Of a stretch of DNA of 64,000 nt, positions 18,330 to 27,537 are shown piece after piece. Position numbers and translations under genes: made by a program. This DNA comes from G965220825 sp965220825 (lineage in GTDB: Bacteria; Pseudomonadota; Alphaproteobacteria; UBA828), in assembly GCA_965220825.1 (NCBI GenBank), contig OZ244839.1, forward strand, positions 372,001 through 436,000, in the 5' to 3' direction. Position 1 is the stretch's first letter, and each line of letters begins with the position of its first letter. Below the pieces are notes generated by a model. That model was given only the letters and a program-made list of their open reading frames with translations, was not told the origin of the DNA and did not search any database.

Positions 18330-19403
18330 ATGATCGTTCTCGGGATCGAGACCAGTTGCGACGAGACGGCGGCAGCGGTCGTGAATGACGAACGCGAGAT
18401 GCTGTCCAACATCGTGCTCTCCCAGCAGGCGGAGCATGCTCCCTATGGCGGGGTGGTGCCGGAGATCGCCGCGCGGAGCCATGTGGAGCATCTGGACGGG
18501 CTGATCGCGCGGGCCATGGGAGAAGCCGGCCTTGGCTTCCCCGACCTCGACGGCATTGCCGCGACGGCGGGCCCCGGCCTCATCGGCGCGGTCATGGTGG
18601 GTCTCACGACCGGAAAGGCGATCGCGGCGGTCCACGGGACGCCGCTCGTCGCGGTCAACCATCTGGAAGGCCATGCGCTGAGCCCGCGGCTGGTCGCGCC
18701 GGAACTCGCGTTCCCCTATCTGCTGCTGCTGGTCTCGGGCGGCCACTGTCAGCTTCTGGTGGTGCAGGATGTCGGCGCCTACCGACGGCTCGGCACCACC
18801 ATCGACGACGCCGTGGGGGAGGCCTTCGACAAGGCGGCCATGCTGCTGGGCCTCGGCTATCCCGGCGGCCCGGCCATCGAGCGCGCGGCGGAAGGCGGCG
18901 ACGCGGGACGTTTCGCCCTGCCGCGACCGCTCAGGGGCAGGCCGGGATGCGACTTTTCCTTTTCCGGGCTCAAGACGGCGCTGCTGCGCCAGGTGGAAGC
19001 GCTGGGAGAGTTGTCGGAACAGGATCGCGCCGATCTTGCGGCCTCCTTCCAGGAAGCGGTCGCGGACGTGATGACGGACCGCACGGCGAACGCGATTCGC
19101 GCCCTGCGCGAGAGCCACCCGCATGCACGCGCGCTCGTTGCCGCCGGCGGGGTCGCCGCCAACAGACTGCTGCGCAAGCGCATCGAGTTGCTGGCGTCGG
19201 AGGCCGGGCTCGCACTCGCCGTGCCGCCGCCCCGGCTTTGTACGGACAATGCGGCGATGATTGCCTGGGCGGGAATCGAGCGGCTTGCGCGCGGCTTCGC
19301 GGACTCTCTGGATGCGTCGCCACGGGCCCGCTGGCCGTTGGACGCCGCGGCTGCGCCCGCCGCCGGAGTCGGCGTACCGGGCCGGCTGGGGCCGCGCGCC
19401 TGA
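18330..19403 (+). CDS. tsaD: tRNA N6-threonylcarbamoyladenosine synthase subunit TsaD
   Basis: 357 residues from ATG at 18330 after a GAGGGGAGA site. The N-terminus GIETSCDETAAAVV and the metal-binding histidines H111 and H115 (HLEGH) define TsaD (Gcp/YgjD). It transfers the threonylcarbamoyl group to A37 of ANN-decoding tRNAs together with TsaB and TsaE, which are not in this window. Divergence from hemC is a common alphaproteobacterial arrangement. Confidence 0.97.
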   Translation: MIVLGIETSCDETAAAVVNDEREMLSNIVLSQQAEHAPYGGVVPEIAARSHVEHLDGLIARAMGEAGLGFPDLDGIAATAGPGLIGAVMVGLTTGKAIAAVHGTPLVAVNHLEGHALSPRLVAPELAFPYLLLLVSGGHCQLLVVQDVGAYRRLGTTIDDAVGEAFDKAAMLLGLGYPGGPAIERAAEGGDAGRFALPRPLRGRPGCDFSFSGLKTALLRQVEALGELSEQDRADLAASFQEAVADVMTDRTANAIRALRESHPHARALVAAGGVAANRLLRKRIELLASEAGLALAVPPPRLCTDNAAMIAWAGIERLARGFADSLDASPRARWPLDAAAAPAAGVGVPGRLGPRA

Positions 19404-19457
19404 GCGAACGCCGTGCCCGGCGGCTCGCGTTACGGGGCGGTGTGCTAGGTTGAAGCC

Positions 19458-20654
19458 ATGACCGGGATTCGCACCGGGCGCCGCGATGTCGCGCTGCTTG
19501 CCCTCTGCCAGGCGCTTTCGCTGACCGCCATGTCGGCGGTGATCGCGTCCGCCGCGATCATCGGCCATGGCCTTGCGGATACGAAGGCGCTGGCGACGCT
19601 TCCGGTCGGCCTCCAGTTCGTCGCCACCATGGCCGCAACCATCCCCGCCTCGTTGCTGATGAAGCGAATCGGGCGCCGCGACGGGTTTACGGTCGGTACC
19701 TTTATCGGGCTTGCCGGCGCCATCATGGCCTATCAGGCCATCATGATGGCCGATTTCACGTTGTTTTGCGCAGGCTCCGTAATGATCGGCGCCTTCATGG
19801 GCTTCGCGCAATATTACCGCTTCGCCGCGGCGGATGCCGCCAGCGAGGGCTTCCGCAGCCGGGCCATTTCGCTGGTACTCGCGGGCGGTGTCGTCGCCTC
19901 GACCGGGCCGCTTCTCGCCAACTGGTCCAAGGACATGTTCGCACCCGTGGCGTTTGCGGGCGTCTATGTCGCGGTGGCCGTCCTCTATGCGGCGACGCTG
20001 GTGGCGCTGCGGTTCATAACCATCCCGCCGCCGGACGCGGAGGAGCGCGGCCGGGGCGGGCGCCCCTTGCTGGAGATCGTGCGTCAGCCGACGTTCGTCG
20101 TCGCGGCTCTCTGCTCGCTCGTTTCCTACACAATGATGTCCCTGCTGATGACCGCGACGCCGCTCGCCATGCAGTTCTGCGGGTTCGGCTTTGGCGATTC
20201 GGCGCAGACCATCCAGTGGCACGTGCTCGGCATGTTTGCGCCCTCCTTCTTCACCGGGCATCTGATGAAGCGCTTCGGCACGCTCAACGTCATGGCGGCA
20301 GGCGCGCTGCTTATCGCGCTCTGCGCGGTCTCCAACATTCAGGGCGTGTTGCTGGTCAATTTCTGGGTCGGCGCCATCCTCCTCGGCATAGGTTGGAACT
20401 TCCTGTTCCTGGGAGGAACCACGCTGGTGACGGAGATTCACACGCCGGCCGAAAAGGCCAAGACTCAGGCGGCCCATGATTTCACGGTCTTCAGCGGTGT
20501 CGCCCTCTCCGCCATGCTCTCCGGCGTACTCCACGACGCCTTCGGCTGGCAGAGCATGAACTATGCGGTGCTGCCGTTCCTGGCGGCGGCGCTCGCGGGG
20601 ATCATCTGGCTCGGCGCCATGCGCCGCCGGCCCGCGACGACACCCGCGGAGTAG
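19458..20654 (+). CDS. Major facilitator superfamily transporter
   Basis: 398 residues, about 12 hydrophobic segments, with the MFS loop motif after helix 2 (MKRIGRRDG). A second LMKRFG copy after helix 8 reflects the internal duplication. The substrate is not recognisable. The gene stands alone, 54 bases after tsaD, and converges with the MoaD-like gene. Confidence 0.88.
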   Translation: MTGIRTGRRDVALLALCQALSLTAMSAVIASAAIIGHGLADTKALATLPVGLQFVATMAATIPASLLMKRIGRRDGFTVGTFIGLAGAIMAYQAIMMADFTLFCAGSVMIGAFMGFAQYYRFAAADAASEGFRSRAISLVLAGGVVASTGPLLANWSKDMFAPVAFAGVYVAVAVLYAATLVALRFITIPPPDAEERGRGGRPLLEIVRQPTFVVAALCSLVSYTMMSLLMTATPLAMQFCGFGFGDSAQTIQWHVLGMFAPSFFTGHLMKRFGTLNVMAAGALLIALCAVSNIQGVLLVNFWVGAILLGIGWNFLFLGGTTLVTEIHTPAEKAKTQAAHDFTVFSGVALSAMLSGVLHDAFGWQSMNYAVLPFLAAALAGIIWLGAMRRRPATTPAE

Positions 20655-20667
20655 GGGGTAAGAGGGA

Positions 20668-20682
20668 GCCCGCGCGGCGGGC
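20668..20682. terminator. GC-rich hairpin between convergent genes
   Basis: A perfect 6-bp stem (GCCCGC / GCGGGC) with a 3-base loop in the 31-base gap between the MFS gene and the oppositely oriented MoaD-like gene. There is no T-tract on either side, so it would be a weak or bidirectional terminator at best. Confidence 0.4.
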
Positions 20683-20685
20683 GGT

Positions 20686-20940
20686 TCAGGAAGCCGCGCC
20701 GCCGCCGATCCGGGGCAGGAAGCACACCTCGCTGTCCGCACCCACCGTGGCGAACAGGTCGTCCTGGTGGATCTCCGAATCGATGGCGACGGCCATGCCT
20801 TCTTCGAGCTCCCGCCCGATCCCCGCATAGCGGCTCTCGAGCACGCGCACGATGCCGCGTATGTCCGTCGCCTCGACCTCCAACTCCACGACCCCGCCCG
20901 TGTAGCGGGCGAGGCTCGAAGGCAGGACGACCCGCGCCAA
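20686..20940 (-). CDS. MoaD/ThiS-like ubiquitin-fold protein with C-terminal tail
   Basis: 84 residues with the beta-grasp pattern of MoaD/ThiS proteins, including the C-terminal FLPRIGGG. In sulfur-carrier members the chain ends at Gly-Gly, whose carboxylate is adenylated; here three residues (AAS) follow the glycines. It is the last gene of the third molybdenum hydroxylase operon, 4 bases after the large subunit. A role in sulfur transfer for that enzyme's Mo cofactor is an inference from position; a non-functional GG-masked adaptor or a protein needing trimming is also possible. Confidence 0.75.
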   Translation of the reverse strand: MARVVLPSSLARYTGGVVELEVEATDIRGIVRVLESRYAGIGRELEEGMAVAIDSEIHQDDLFATVGADSEVCFLPRIGGGAAS

Positions 20941-20944
20941 GGGC

Positions 20945-23236
20945 TCAGCCCGCGCCGTTGTCGAGGGCGGCGAGAAGTCGCGGCGGCGAGATCGGCAGAT
21001 CCGTCATGCGCAGGCCGGTGGCGTTCTCGATGGCGTTGGCCACCGCCGCCATGGGCGGCACGATGGGGACCTCGCCCACGCCCCGCACGCCGTAGGGGTG
21101 GTTGGGGTTGGGCACCTCGACGATCACGGCGTCGATCATGGGCAGATCCGAGGCGACCGGCATGCGGTAGTCGAGGAAGCCCGGATTCTCCAGCCGACCC
21201 TTCTCGTCGTAGATATATTCCTCGTTGAGTGCCCAGCCGATTCCCTGCACCGCCCCGCCCTGGATCTGGCCTTCCACATAGCTGGGATGGACGGCCTTGC
21301 CGGCATCCTGGACGGCCGTGTAGCGCAGGATGGTGACGCGCCCGGTCTCCTTGTCCACTTCCACGTCGCACACATGGGTGCCGAAGCCCGGCCCCGCGCC
21401 TTGTGCGTTGATGGAGGAGGTGGCGGTGATCGGCCCGCCGGTTTTGCCGGCCTGGGCCGCGATGTCGCCGAGGCTCAGCGGCTCGAAGTCCCCGGCGTTG
21501 CTGCCGGCGGGCTTGGCGAAGCCATCCTCCCAGACGACGGCGTCGATGGGGATGTCCCAGATCTTCGCCGCCCGGGCGCGGAGCTGCTCCACCACATCCT
21601 TCGCCGCCTCGACCACGGCCATGCCGGTGGCAAAGGTGACGCGGCTGCCGCCGGTGAGGAAGGTGTAGCCGATGGAACTGGTGTCGGCGATGAGCGGGCG
21701 CACCTTGTCCGGCTCGATGCCGAGGGCTTCTGCGGCCATGAGCTGCATCGAGGCACGGGAACCGCCGATATCCGGGTTGCCCTCGACCACCGTGACCGTG
21801 CCGTCCTCGGTGACGTTGAGCGTCGCGCAGGATTCGCCGCCGATGTTGAACCAGAACCCGGTGGCGATACCCCGGCCCTGATTGGGGCCGAGAGGCGTCT
21901 GGTAATGTTCGCTCTTGCGCGCAGCCTCCAGCGTATCCACACAGCCGATGGGGCCGAACTTCGGCCCGTAGAGAGCACGCGTGCCTTCCTTCGCCGCGTT
22001 CTGAATACGGAACTCCGCAGGGTCGATATCGAGCTTCTTCGCGATCTCGTCGACCACGGCCTCCGCCGCGAACTCCGAGATCGGCGCGCCCGGCGCGCGG
22101 TAGGCGGCGACCTTGGGCCGGTTCACCACCACGTCGTAGCCCGTCACCTCCGCGTGCTCGATATCGTAAGGCGCGAAGACGCACATGCAGCCGGGCTGGA
22201 TCGGCGAGCCGGGGAAGGCGCCGGCCTGATAGGCGAGCCAGGCTTGCGCGGCGGTGATCTTGCCGTCCTTGGTTGCGCCCATTTTGATCTTCATGGAACC
22301 GCTGGATGTGGGGCCGGAGGCGCGGAAGACCTCGTCCCGCGACATGACCATCTTCACCGGCCGTCCGGCAAGCTGGGAGAGACGCAGCGCAATGGGCTCC
22401 AGATAGACCACCGTCTTGCCGCCGAAGCCGCCGCCGATCTCCGAGGGCGTTACCCTGATGTCGGCAAGGTCCATGCCGAGCAGGCCCGCGCAATAGGCGC
22501 GGACGGTGAACTGCCCCTGGGTCGAACACCAGATCTGGCACTGGCCGTCCTCGCCCGCGCTCGCGACCACCGCATGGGGCTCGATATAGCCCTGATGCAC
22601 CGCTTGGGTCGTGAACTCGCGTTCGACGATCACGTCCGCGGCAGCGAAGCCCGCCTCGATGTCGCCGCTGGTGAGAAAGACTTTCTTGAAGACGTTGGAG
22701 GGTGTCTCCGGCGTTGGATCGACGCCTTCGGTGAACATGTCGTCATGGAGCACGGGAGCGTCCGCCTTCATGGCCTCGGTCACGTCGATGACATGGGGCA
22801 GCACCTCGTAATCCACGTCGATCAGGTCGAGGGCCTGCTTGGCGACGGCCGCGTTGGTGGCGGCGACGGCGGCCACGGCGTGCCCGTCATAGAGCGCCTT
22901 CTCCCGTGCCATGACGTTCGCCGACATGTCGCGGAAGTTCACCTGCACCTCGCCGGCGGGAACCCATTGGGAGGGAATTTCGGGCAGGTCGTCCCGTGTG
23001 ACGATCGCCTTGACTCCCGGCAGCGCCCGCGCCTTCGCGGTATCGATGGAACGGATGCGGGCATGCGCGTGGGGGCTGCGCAGAACGCGGCCCACCAGCA
23101 TGCCGGGGAGGGAGAAGTCCGCGCCGAACTTGGCCCGGCCCGTCACCTTGTCCACACCATCGGGGCGGACATGACGCGTGCCGACATATTTCAACGATCC
23201 GTTTCCGTTCTGAGCTTCCGGTGCGGCGGTTGCCAT
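20945..23236 (-). CDS. Molybdenum hydroxylase Mo-binding subunit, AYRAPGAP type
   Basis: 763 residues. It shows the family start (VGTRHVRPDGVDKVTGRAKF), RSPHAHARI, GGGFGGK, the active-site loop AYRAPGAP and the catalytic glutamate in GVGE near the end. The loop differs from both large subunits at 1.3 and 3.8 kb. Third gene of an M-S-L-MoaD-like operon on the minus strand. The operon pattern resembles 4-hydroxybenzoyl-CoA reductase and aromatic/heterocycle dehydrogenases, but the substrate is not decided by sequence. Confidence 0.92.
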   Translation of the reverse strand: MATAAPEAQNGNGSLKYVGTRHVRPDGVDKVTGRAKFGADFSLPGMLVGRVLRSPHAHARIRSIDTAKARALPGVKAIVTRDDLPEIPSQWVPAGEVQVNFRDMSANVMAREKALYDGHAVAAVAATNAAVAKQALDLIDVDYEVLPHVIDVTEAMKADAPVLHDDMFTEGVDPTPETPSNVFKKVFLTSGDIEAGFAAADVIVEREFTTQAVHQGYIEPHAVVASAGEDGQCQIWCSTQGQFTVRAYCAGLLGMDLADIRVTPSEIGGGFGGKTVVYLEPIALRLSQLAGRPVKMVMSRDEVFRASGPTSSGSMKIKMGATKDGKITAAQAWLAYQAGAFPGSPIQPGCMCVFAPYDIEHAEVTGYDVVVNRPKVAAYRAPGAPISEFAAEAVVDEIAKKLDIDPAEFRIQNAAKEGTRALYGPKFGPIGCVDTLEAARKSEHYQTPLGPNQGRGIATGFWFNIGGESCATLNVTEDGTVTVVEGNPDIGGSRASMQLMAAEALGIEPDKVRPLIADTSSIGYTFLTGGSRVTFATGMAVVEAAKDVVEQLRARAAKIWDIPIDAVVWEDGFAKPAGSNAGDFEPLSLGDIAAQAGKTGGPITATSSINAQGAGPGFGTHVCDVEVDKETGRVTILRYTAVQDAGKAVHPSYVEGQIQGGAVQGIGWALNEEYIYDEKGRLENPGFLDYRMPVASDLPMIDAVIVEVPNPNHPYGVRGVGEVPIVPPMAAVANAIENATGLRMTDLPISPPRLLAALDNGAG

Positions 23237-23239
23237 GGG

Positions 23240-23716
23240 TCAGTCTCCTCTGAGCTCGGCGGCCGTCGTCATCACGGCGCGGATGATCTTGTCGTAGCCT
23301 GTGCAGCGGCAGAGATTGCCGGCAAGCCAATAACGGACTTCGGTTTCCGTCGGGTTGGGATTCTCGTCGAGAAGCGCCTTTGCCGCGACCAGGAAGCCGG
23401 GCGTGCAGATGCCGCATTGCAATGCCGCATCCTCGAGGAAGCGCTGCTGCAGCGGGTGCAGCGTCTCGCCTTGTGCCAGACCCTCGATGGTGCCGATGTC
23501 GCGCCCTTCCGCCTCGGCGCCCAGCATCAGGCAGGCACAGACCAGCGTTCCGTCCACGGTCACGCTGCAAGCGCCACAGTCGCCGGTGGCGCAACCCTCC
23601 TTGGTGCCGGTGAGTTCGAGCTCGTCGCGCAGCACGTCGAGCAGGGTCTGCTCCGTCGAGCAGAGAAACTCGACCGGCTCACCGTTTACCGTCGTCGAAA
23701 CATGATGTTTGGCCAT
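23240..23716 (-). CDS. Molybdenum hydroxylase [2Fe-2S] subunit, third set
   Basis: 158 residues. The ATG at 23716 overlaps the upstream stop as TGATG and has a GAGGAGC site 6 bases before it; a TTG one codon earlier is less likely. Cluster cysteines are at about C42, C47, C50 and C62, then QCGICTPG and LCRCTGY. It carries electrons between the Mo and FAD subunits on either side. Confidence 0.94.
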   Translation of the reverse strand: MAKHHVSTTVNGEPVEFLCSTEQTLLDVLRDELELTGTKEGCATGDCGACSVTVDGTLVCACLMLGAEAEGRDIGTIEGLAQGETLHPLQQRFLEDAALQCGICTPGFLVAAKALLDENPNPTETEVRYWLAGNLCRCTGYDKIIRAVMTTAAELRGD

Positions 23717-24585
23717 CAATTGCTCCTCGCTCGCTCAAGGGCGATCGACGCCGCGCGGCGGGCGAGAACGCCCGCAACTTTGGTGCGGTATTCGACGGTG
23801 CCCCGCTTGTCATCGATGGGATTGCACGCCGTGCTCGCGGCCGCTGCCAGGCTGGCGAGCGCCGCGTCGTCCACCTTGGTGCCGATCAATGCCTTCGCGC
23901 CCTCTTCCACCAGAAGGGGCGTGGCCGCCACGGCGCCGAGGCCCAGGCGGGCATGGGTACAGACGCCCGATTCGTCGAGGGTCAGCGCGACGCCGGCGCC
24001 CACCACGGCGATATCCATCTCGGTGCGTGGAATGAAGCGGAGATAGGCGTCGCCTGTGCGCGGCGCGGGCTTCGGGAGGGTGAAGGCGACCACGATTTCG
24101 CCCTTGGCGAGCGAGAGTTTGCCGGGCCCCGTTATCACTTCCTCCACGGGCATCGAGCGCCGCCCGCCGGGATGCGCCACCTCGCACTGCGCGCCCGCCG
24201 CGATCAAGGCCGGCACGGAGTCCGCTGCCGGCGAGCCGTTGCAGAGATTGCCGCCGAGCGAGGCACGGCCCTGTATCTGCGTCGATCCGATGAGCTCCAG
24301 CGCTTCCACCACGCCGGGCCAGGCCGCCTTGACGGCCGCGTTCTTGCCGAGCGTGGCGCCCGAGACAGCGGCGCCGACCGTGATGTCTTCGCCGTTTGCG
24401 GTCACGCGCATCAAGTCCGGGATCCGCTTGAGATCGACGATCAGGCTGGGACGCACCAGATCGGTGCGCAACTGGACGAGCAGATCCGTGCCGCCTGCAA
24501 GGACGCGCGCGTCGCCCTCGGCATCGGCAAGCAGCCGGATGGCCTCGTCCACGGTCTTGGGCGCTTCATATCGAATGGTCGTCAT
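23716..24585 (-). CDS. Molybdenum hydroxylase FAD-binding subunit, third set
   Basis: 289 residues. N-terminal IRYEAPKTVDEAI and the FAD motif AGGTDLLVQLR identify the CoxM/HcrB-type subunit; a second FAD region has GRASLGGNLCNGSP. It is the first gene of the minus-strand operon and begins 104 bases downstream of the Fe-ADH stop, on the same strand. Confidence 0.94.
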   Translation of the reverse strand: MTTIRYEAPKTVDEAIRLLADAEGDARVLAGGTDLLVQLRTDLVRPSLIVDLKRIPDLMRVTANGEDITVGAAVSGATLGKNAAVKAAWPGVVEALELIGSTQIQGRASLGGNLCNGSPAADSVPALIAAGAQCEVAHPGGRRSMPVEEVITGPGKLSLAKGEIVVAFTLPKPAPRTGDAYLRFIPRTEMDIAVVGAGVALTLDESGVCTHARLGLGAVAATPLLVEEGAKALIGTKVDDAALASLAAAASTACNPIDDKRGTVEYRTKVAGVLARRAASIALERARSN

Positions 24586-24689
24586 GTGCGGCAGTATCCC
24601 CGGTTGCGCACGGTTCCTCTTGCGTCCTGTTTACCCCAAACGGCGCCGCATTTCACGGGTTCCGTGCGCGGGCGGGGGCGGTCGGGCCG

Positions 24690-25835
24690 CTACAGGCAGG
24701 CTTCCACGAGCGCACGCACATTCTCCGTCGTCATCGGGACGGGGTTGCTGCCGGCCGTCGGGTCGTCGAGCGCCATGGCGGCGAGGGCGTCCAGGCGGTC
24801 GCCGCCGACGCCCATCTCGGTGAGCGTCTTCGGAATGCCGAGGATTTCACGAAGTTCCATGACCCGGTCGTGAAAGCCTCCATAGCCCCCTTCGATACCG
24901 AGATAGGCGGCGGCGCGCGCGAGCTTCCGCTCCACCGCGGGCCGGTTGAAGTCGAGGACGAACGGCATGACGCAGGCGTTCGTCGTGCCGTGATGCGTAT
25001 CGTAAAGCGCGCCCACCGGATGGCTGAGCGCATGGATCGCGCCGAGCCCTTTCTGGAAGGCGACGGCCCCCATGGCGGCGGCGGCCATCATGTTGGACCG
25101 TGCCTCGAGGTCGGCGCCGTCCTCATGGACGCGGCAGAGGTTCTCGTGCACGAGGCGCATGCCCTCGAGCGCGATGCCGTCGCCCATGGGGTGGTAGGAC
25201 GGGGCGCAATAGGCCTCGAGGCAGTGGGCGAGGGCGTCCATCCCCGTCCCGGCGGTGATGGCTCTCGGCATGCCGACGGTGAGCGCCGGATCCGCGATCA
25301 CCGCCGTCGGCAGCAGCCCGGGATGGAAGATGATCTTCTTCACGCGGGTCGCGGAATTGGTGAGCACGGTGGCCCGCCCCACTTCGGAGCCCGTCCCGGC
25401 CGTGGTGGGGACGGCGACGATGGGTGCGATCGCGTCCCCGTCGGCCAGGGTCCACTGGTCGCCGATATCCTCGAAGTCCCACACGGGGCGGGGCTGGCCG
25501 GCCATGAAGGCGACCGTCTTGCCGAGGTCCAGCGCCGAGCCGCCGCCGAAGGCCACCACGCCGTCGTGACCGCCTGCGCGGTAGGCGGCGACGCCCGCAT
25601 CGAGGTTCCGTTCGTTAGGATTGGGGTCCACCTCCGCGAAGGGCGCGCGGCCCAGGCCTCCGGCGTCGAGGATGTCGAGGGCGTTCTGCGCGACCGGCAG
25701 CGGCAGAAGGCCGCGATCCGTCACGAACAGCGGGTTGCGAATCCCGGCGGCCCCGCAGGCCTCGGGCAATTCCGTGACGCGCCCCGCCCCGAATCGGATG
25801 GCGGTGGGATAGGACCAGTCGGCGCTCAACGTCAT
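24690..25835 (-). CDS. Iron-containing alcohol dehydrogenase (maleylacetate-reductase-like family)
   Basis: 381 residues from ATG at 25835. It has the NAD-binding segment FGGGSALDLGKTVAF, the GTGSEV motif, and the metal-site histidines in HCLEAY, IHALSHPVGALYDTHHG. These mark group III Fe-ADHs; the natural substrate may be a primary alcohol, lactaldehyde or a 4-hydroxybutyrate-type compound. Divergent from the MATE transporter. It could join the molybdenum hydroxylase operon downstream (same strand, 104-base gap). Confidence 0.9.
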   Translation of the reverse strand: MTLSADWSYPTAIRFGAGRVTELPEACGAAGIRNPLFVTDRGLLPLPVAQNALDILDAGGLGRAPFAEVDPNPNERNLDAGVAAYRAGGHDGVVAFGGGSALDLGKTVAFMAGQPRPVWDFEDIGDQWTLADGDAIAPIVAVPTTAGTGSEVGRATVLTNSATRVKKIIFHPGLLPTAVIADPALTVGMPRAITAGTGMDALAHCLEAYCAPSYHPMGDGIALEGMRLVHENLCRVHEDGADLEARSNMMAAAAMGAVAFQKGLGAIHALSHPVGALYDTHHGTTNACVMPFVLDFNRPAVERKLARAAAYLGIEGGYGGFHDRVMELREILGIPKTLTEMGVGGDRLDALAAMALDDPTAGSNPVPMTTENVRALVEACL

Positions 25836-26013
25836 GGGGCGGCCCTTTCGCGCTGCGGGCGTTCTGCCGGGGCGGCATTCCCCTCCCGCAATGATATACG
25901 GCCGCGCCGTTCTCTTTGCACGAGGCCGGCGGCCGTCTCCCATCGTGCGGGCTTGGAGGCCGGCATTGCTTGGGGGTATGCAGGCCCGTGCGGGCAGGGC
26001 GCGGGGCACGAGC

Positions 26014-27423
26014 ATGGCCGAGATAGGACCGGAACGGAGCGGGGAGAGCGAGCCGTCGCGCGCACAGCTGCCGCCGAGCTCCGCGATGCCCTTCCGCCTG
26101 CATCTCACGCGCACGACCCGGCTCGCGGCCCCGGTGATCGTCGCGCGGGCCGGGCTTCTGGTGATGGTTGCCGTCGATTCGGCGATGCTCGGCCATTACC
26201 GAACCCAGGAGCTCGCCTTCTACGCCGCCGCCAATGCGGCGCAGGTGGTAATGATCCTGATCGGCGTCGGCCTGCTGCAGGGGACGGTGATCCTCACCGC
26301 GCAGGCCCATGGCGCGGGCGACCATCGGGCCTGCGGGGCCTACTGGCGTGTCGGCATGGTCCACAGCGTGGTCCTGGGGCTGGTCATGGGTGCGTTCTGC
26401 GCCGGCGCCGGCCGCTGGATCCTGGATGCCATGGACCAGGATCCGGCCGTCGTGGCCGGCGGCGGTCGGGTTCTGGAGATGGTGGCCTGGGGCGCGCCCG
26501 CGCTCATGATGTGGGTCACCTGCTCGCACTTTCTGGAGGGCCTGAGCCGGCCGCTCCCCGGCATGGTCGTCATGTTCGGCGCCGTCCTGCTCAATGCGCT
26601 GCTCAACTGGATTCTCATCTTCGGCCATCTCGGCGGGCCCGAGATGGGAGCGGAGGGCGCGGCGCTGGCCACGACGCTGGTGCGCTGGGCGATGTTCGCC
26701 GCACTGCTGGTGGCGGTGCTGCGCGTATCGGATGCCCGGGCGCTTGGGATACGCGGTCCGATCGGCGACTTTCGCGGGATTTCGAAACGGCTCCGGCGTA
26801 TCGGCTATCCTCTCGGTGCCGCTCGCGGCCTCGAGACCGGCGCATTCGCGGCTCTCGTCATGTTGGCGGGCCATCTCGGCACGGTGCCGCTCGCCGCCTA
26901 TCAGATTGGCTACAACCTGATCGGGCTCGTCTTCATGTGCGCGATCGGAACGGCGGCGGCAAGCACGATCCGGGTCGGAAACGCGGTGGGCCGGCGTTCG
27001 CCCACCGATGTACGCCGCGCGGGCTGGGCGGGAGTCTGCGTCATCGTGGCGGTCATGGCCTGCTTCGCCGGGCCGTTCCTGAGCCTCGGCACGCCGCTCG
27101 CCCGGCTCTACAGCAACGACCCCGCGGTCATCCCCCTGGCGGCCTCCCTGATCGGCATTTGCGGCCTCATCCTGGTGTTCGACGGTGCGCAGGCGGTGCT
27201 GATGGGGGTTCTGCGCGGCGTCGCGGACGTCTGGGTCCCGCCGGGGCTGCAGTTGATCTCCTGGTGGTGCGTGACGGTACCGCTGGGCTACGGCCTTGCG
27301 TTCGCGCTCGGCGCCGGAGTCGACGGGCTCATGTGGGGGATTATGGCCGGCGCAGTGCTGGCGAGCGGCCTGCTGAGCGGGCGGTTCCTCGCCGTCGCGC
27401 GGCGGCCGATCACGCGATATTGA
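26014..27423 (+). CDS. MATE family efflux transporter (NorM-like)
   Basis: About 469 residues if ATG 26014 is used; an ATG at 26086 (just before the first membrane segment) is an alternative and neither has a strong ribosome binding site. Twelve hydrophobic segments in two halves, with RLAAPVIVARAG in helix 1 and MLGHYRTQELAFYAAA as in MATE/NorM proteins. It exports cationic drugs or metabolites in exchange for Na+ or H+. Confidence 0.88.
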   Translation: MAEIGPERSGESEPSRAQLPPSSAMPFRLHLTRTTRLAAPVIVARAGLLVMVAVDSAMLGHYRTQELAFYAAANAAQVVMILIGVGLLQGTVILTAQAHGAGDHRACGAYWRVGMVHSVVLGLVMGAFCAGAGRWILDAMDQDPAVVAGGGRVLEMVAWGAPALMMWVTCSHFLEGLSRPLPGMVVMFGAVLLNALLNWILIFGHLGGPEMGAEGAALATTLVRWAMFAALLVAVLRVSDARALGIRGPIGDFRGISKRLRRIGYPLGAARGLETGAFAALVMLAGHLGTVPLAAYQIGYNLIGLVFMCAIGTAAASTIRVGNAVGRRSPTDVRRAGWAGVCVIVAVMACFAGPFLSLGTPLARLYSNDPAVIPLAASLIGICGLILVFDGAQAVLMGVLRGVADVWVPPGLQLISWWCVTVPLGYGLAFALGAGVDGLMWGIMAGAVLASGLLSGRFLAVARRPITRY

Positions 27424-27449
27424 AGTCCGTTTCCGCCAAGCCATATTAA
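27420..27449 (+). promoter_or_regulatory. Candidate sigma-70-like promoter upstream of chvI
   Basis: TTGAAG at 27420-27425 and TATTAA at 27444-27449 are separated by 18 bases; each box matches four of six consensus positions. The region is locally AT-rich. It lies about 90 bases ahead of the chvI start. The -35 box overlaps the end of the MATE gene. Confidence 0.35.
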
Positions 27450-27537
27450 TAATGATGCAAAGAGGGTAGGGGGCAGGAGCCGGTATCCCGCCGTGTGCAG
27501 CCCATTGACGGGGGGCGCCGGAGGAGAGGAGAGCGAG

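Noticed and set aside
18279..22541. Very long open frame on the minus strand opposite tsaD and the transporter
   Set aside because: It runs through several well-supported genes on both strands and its protein is low-complexity His/Arg-rich, a typical artefact of high-GC DNA.
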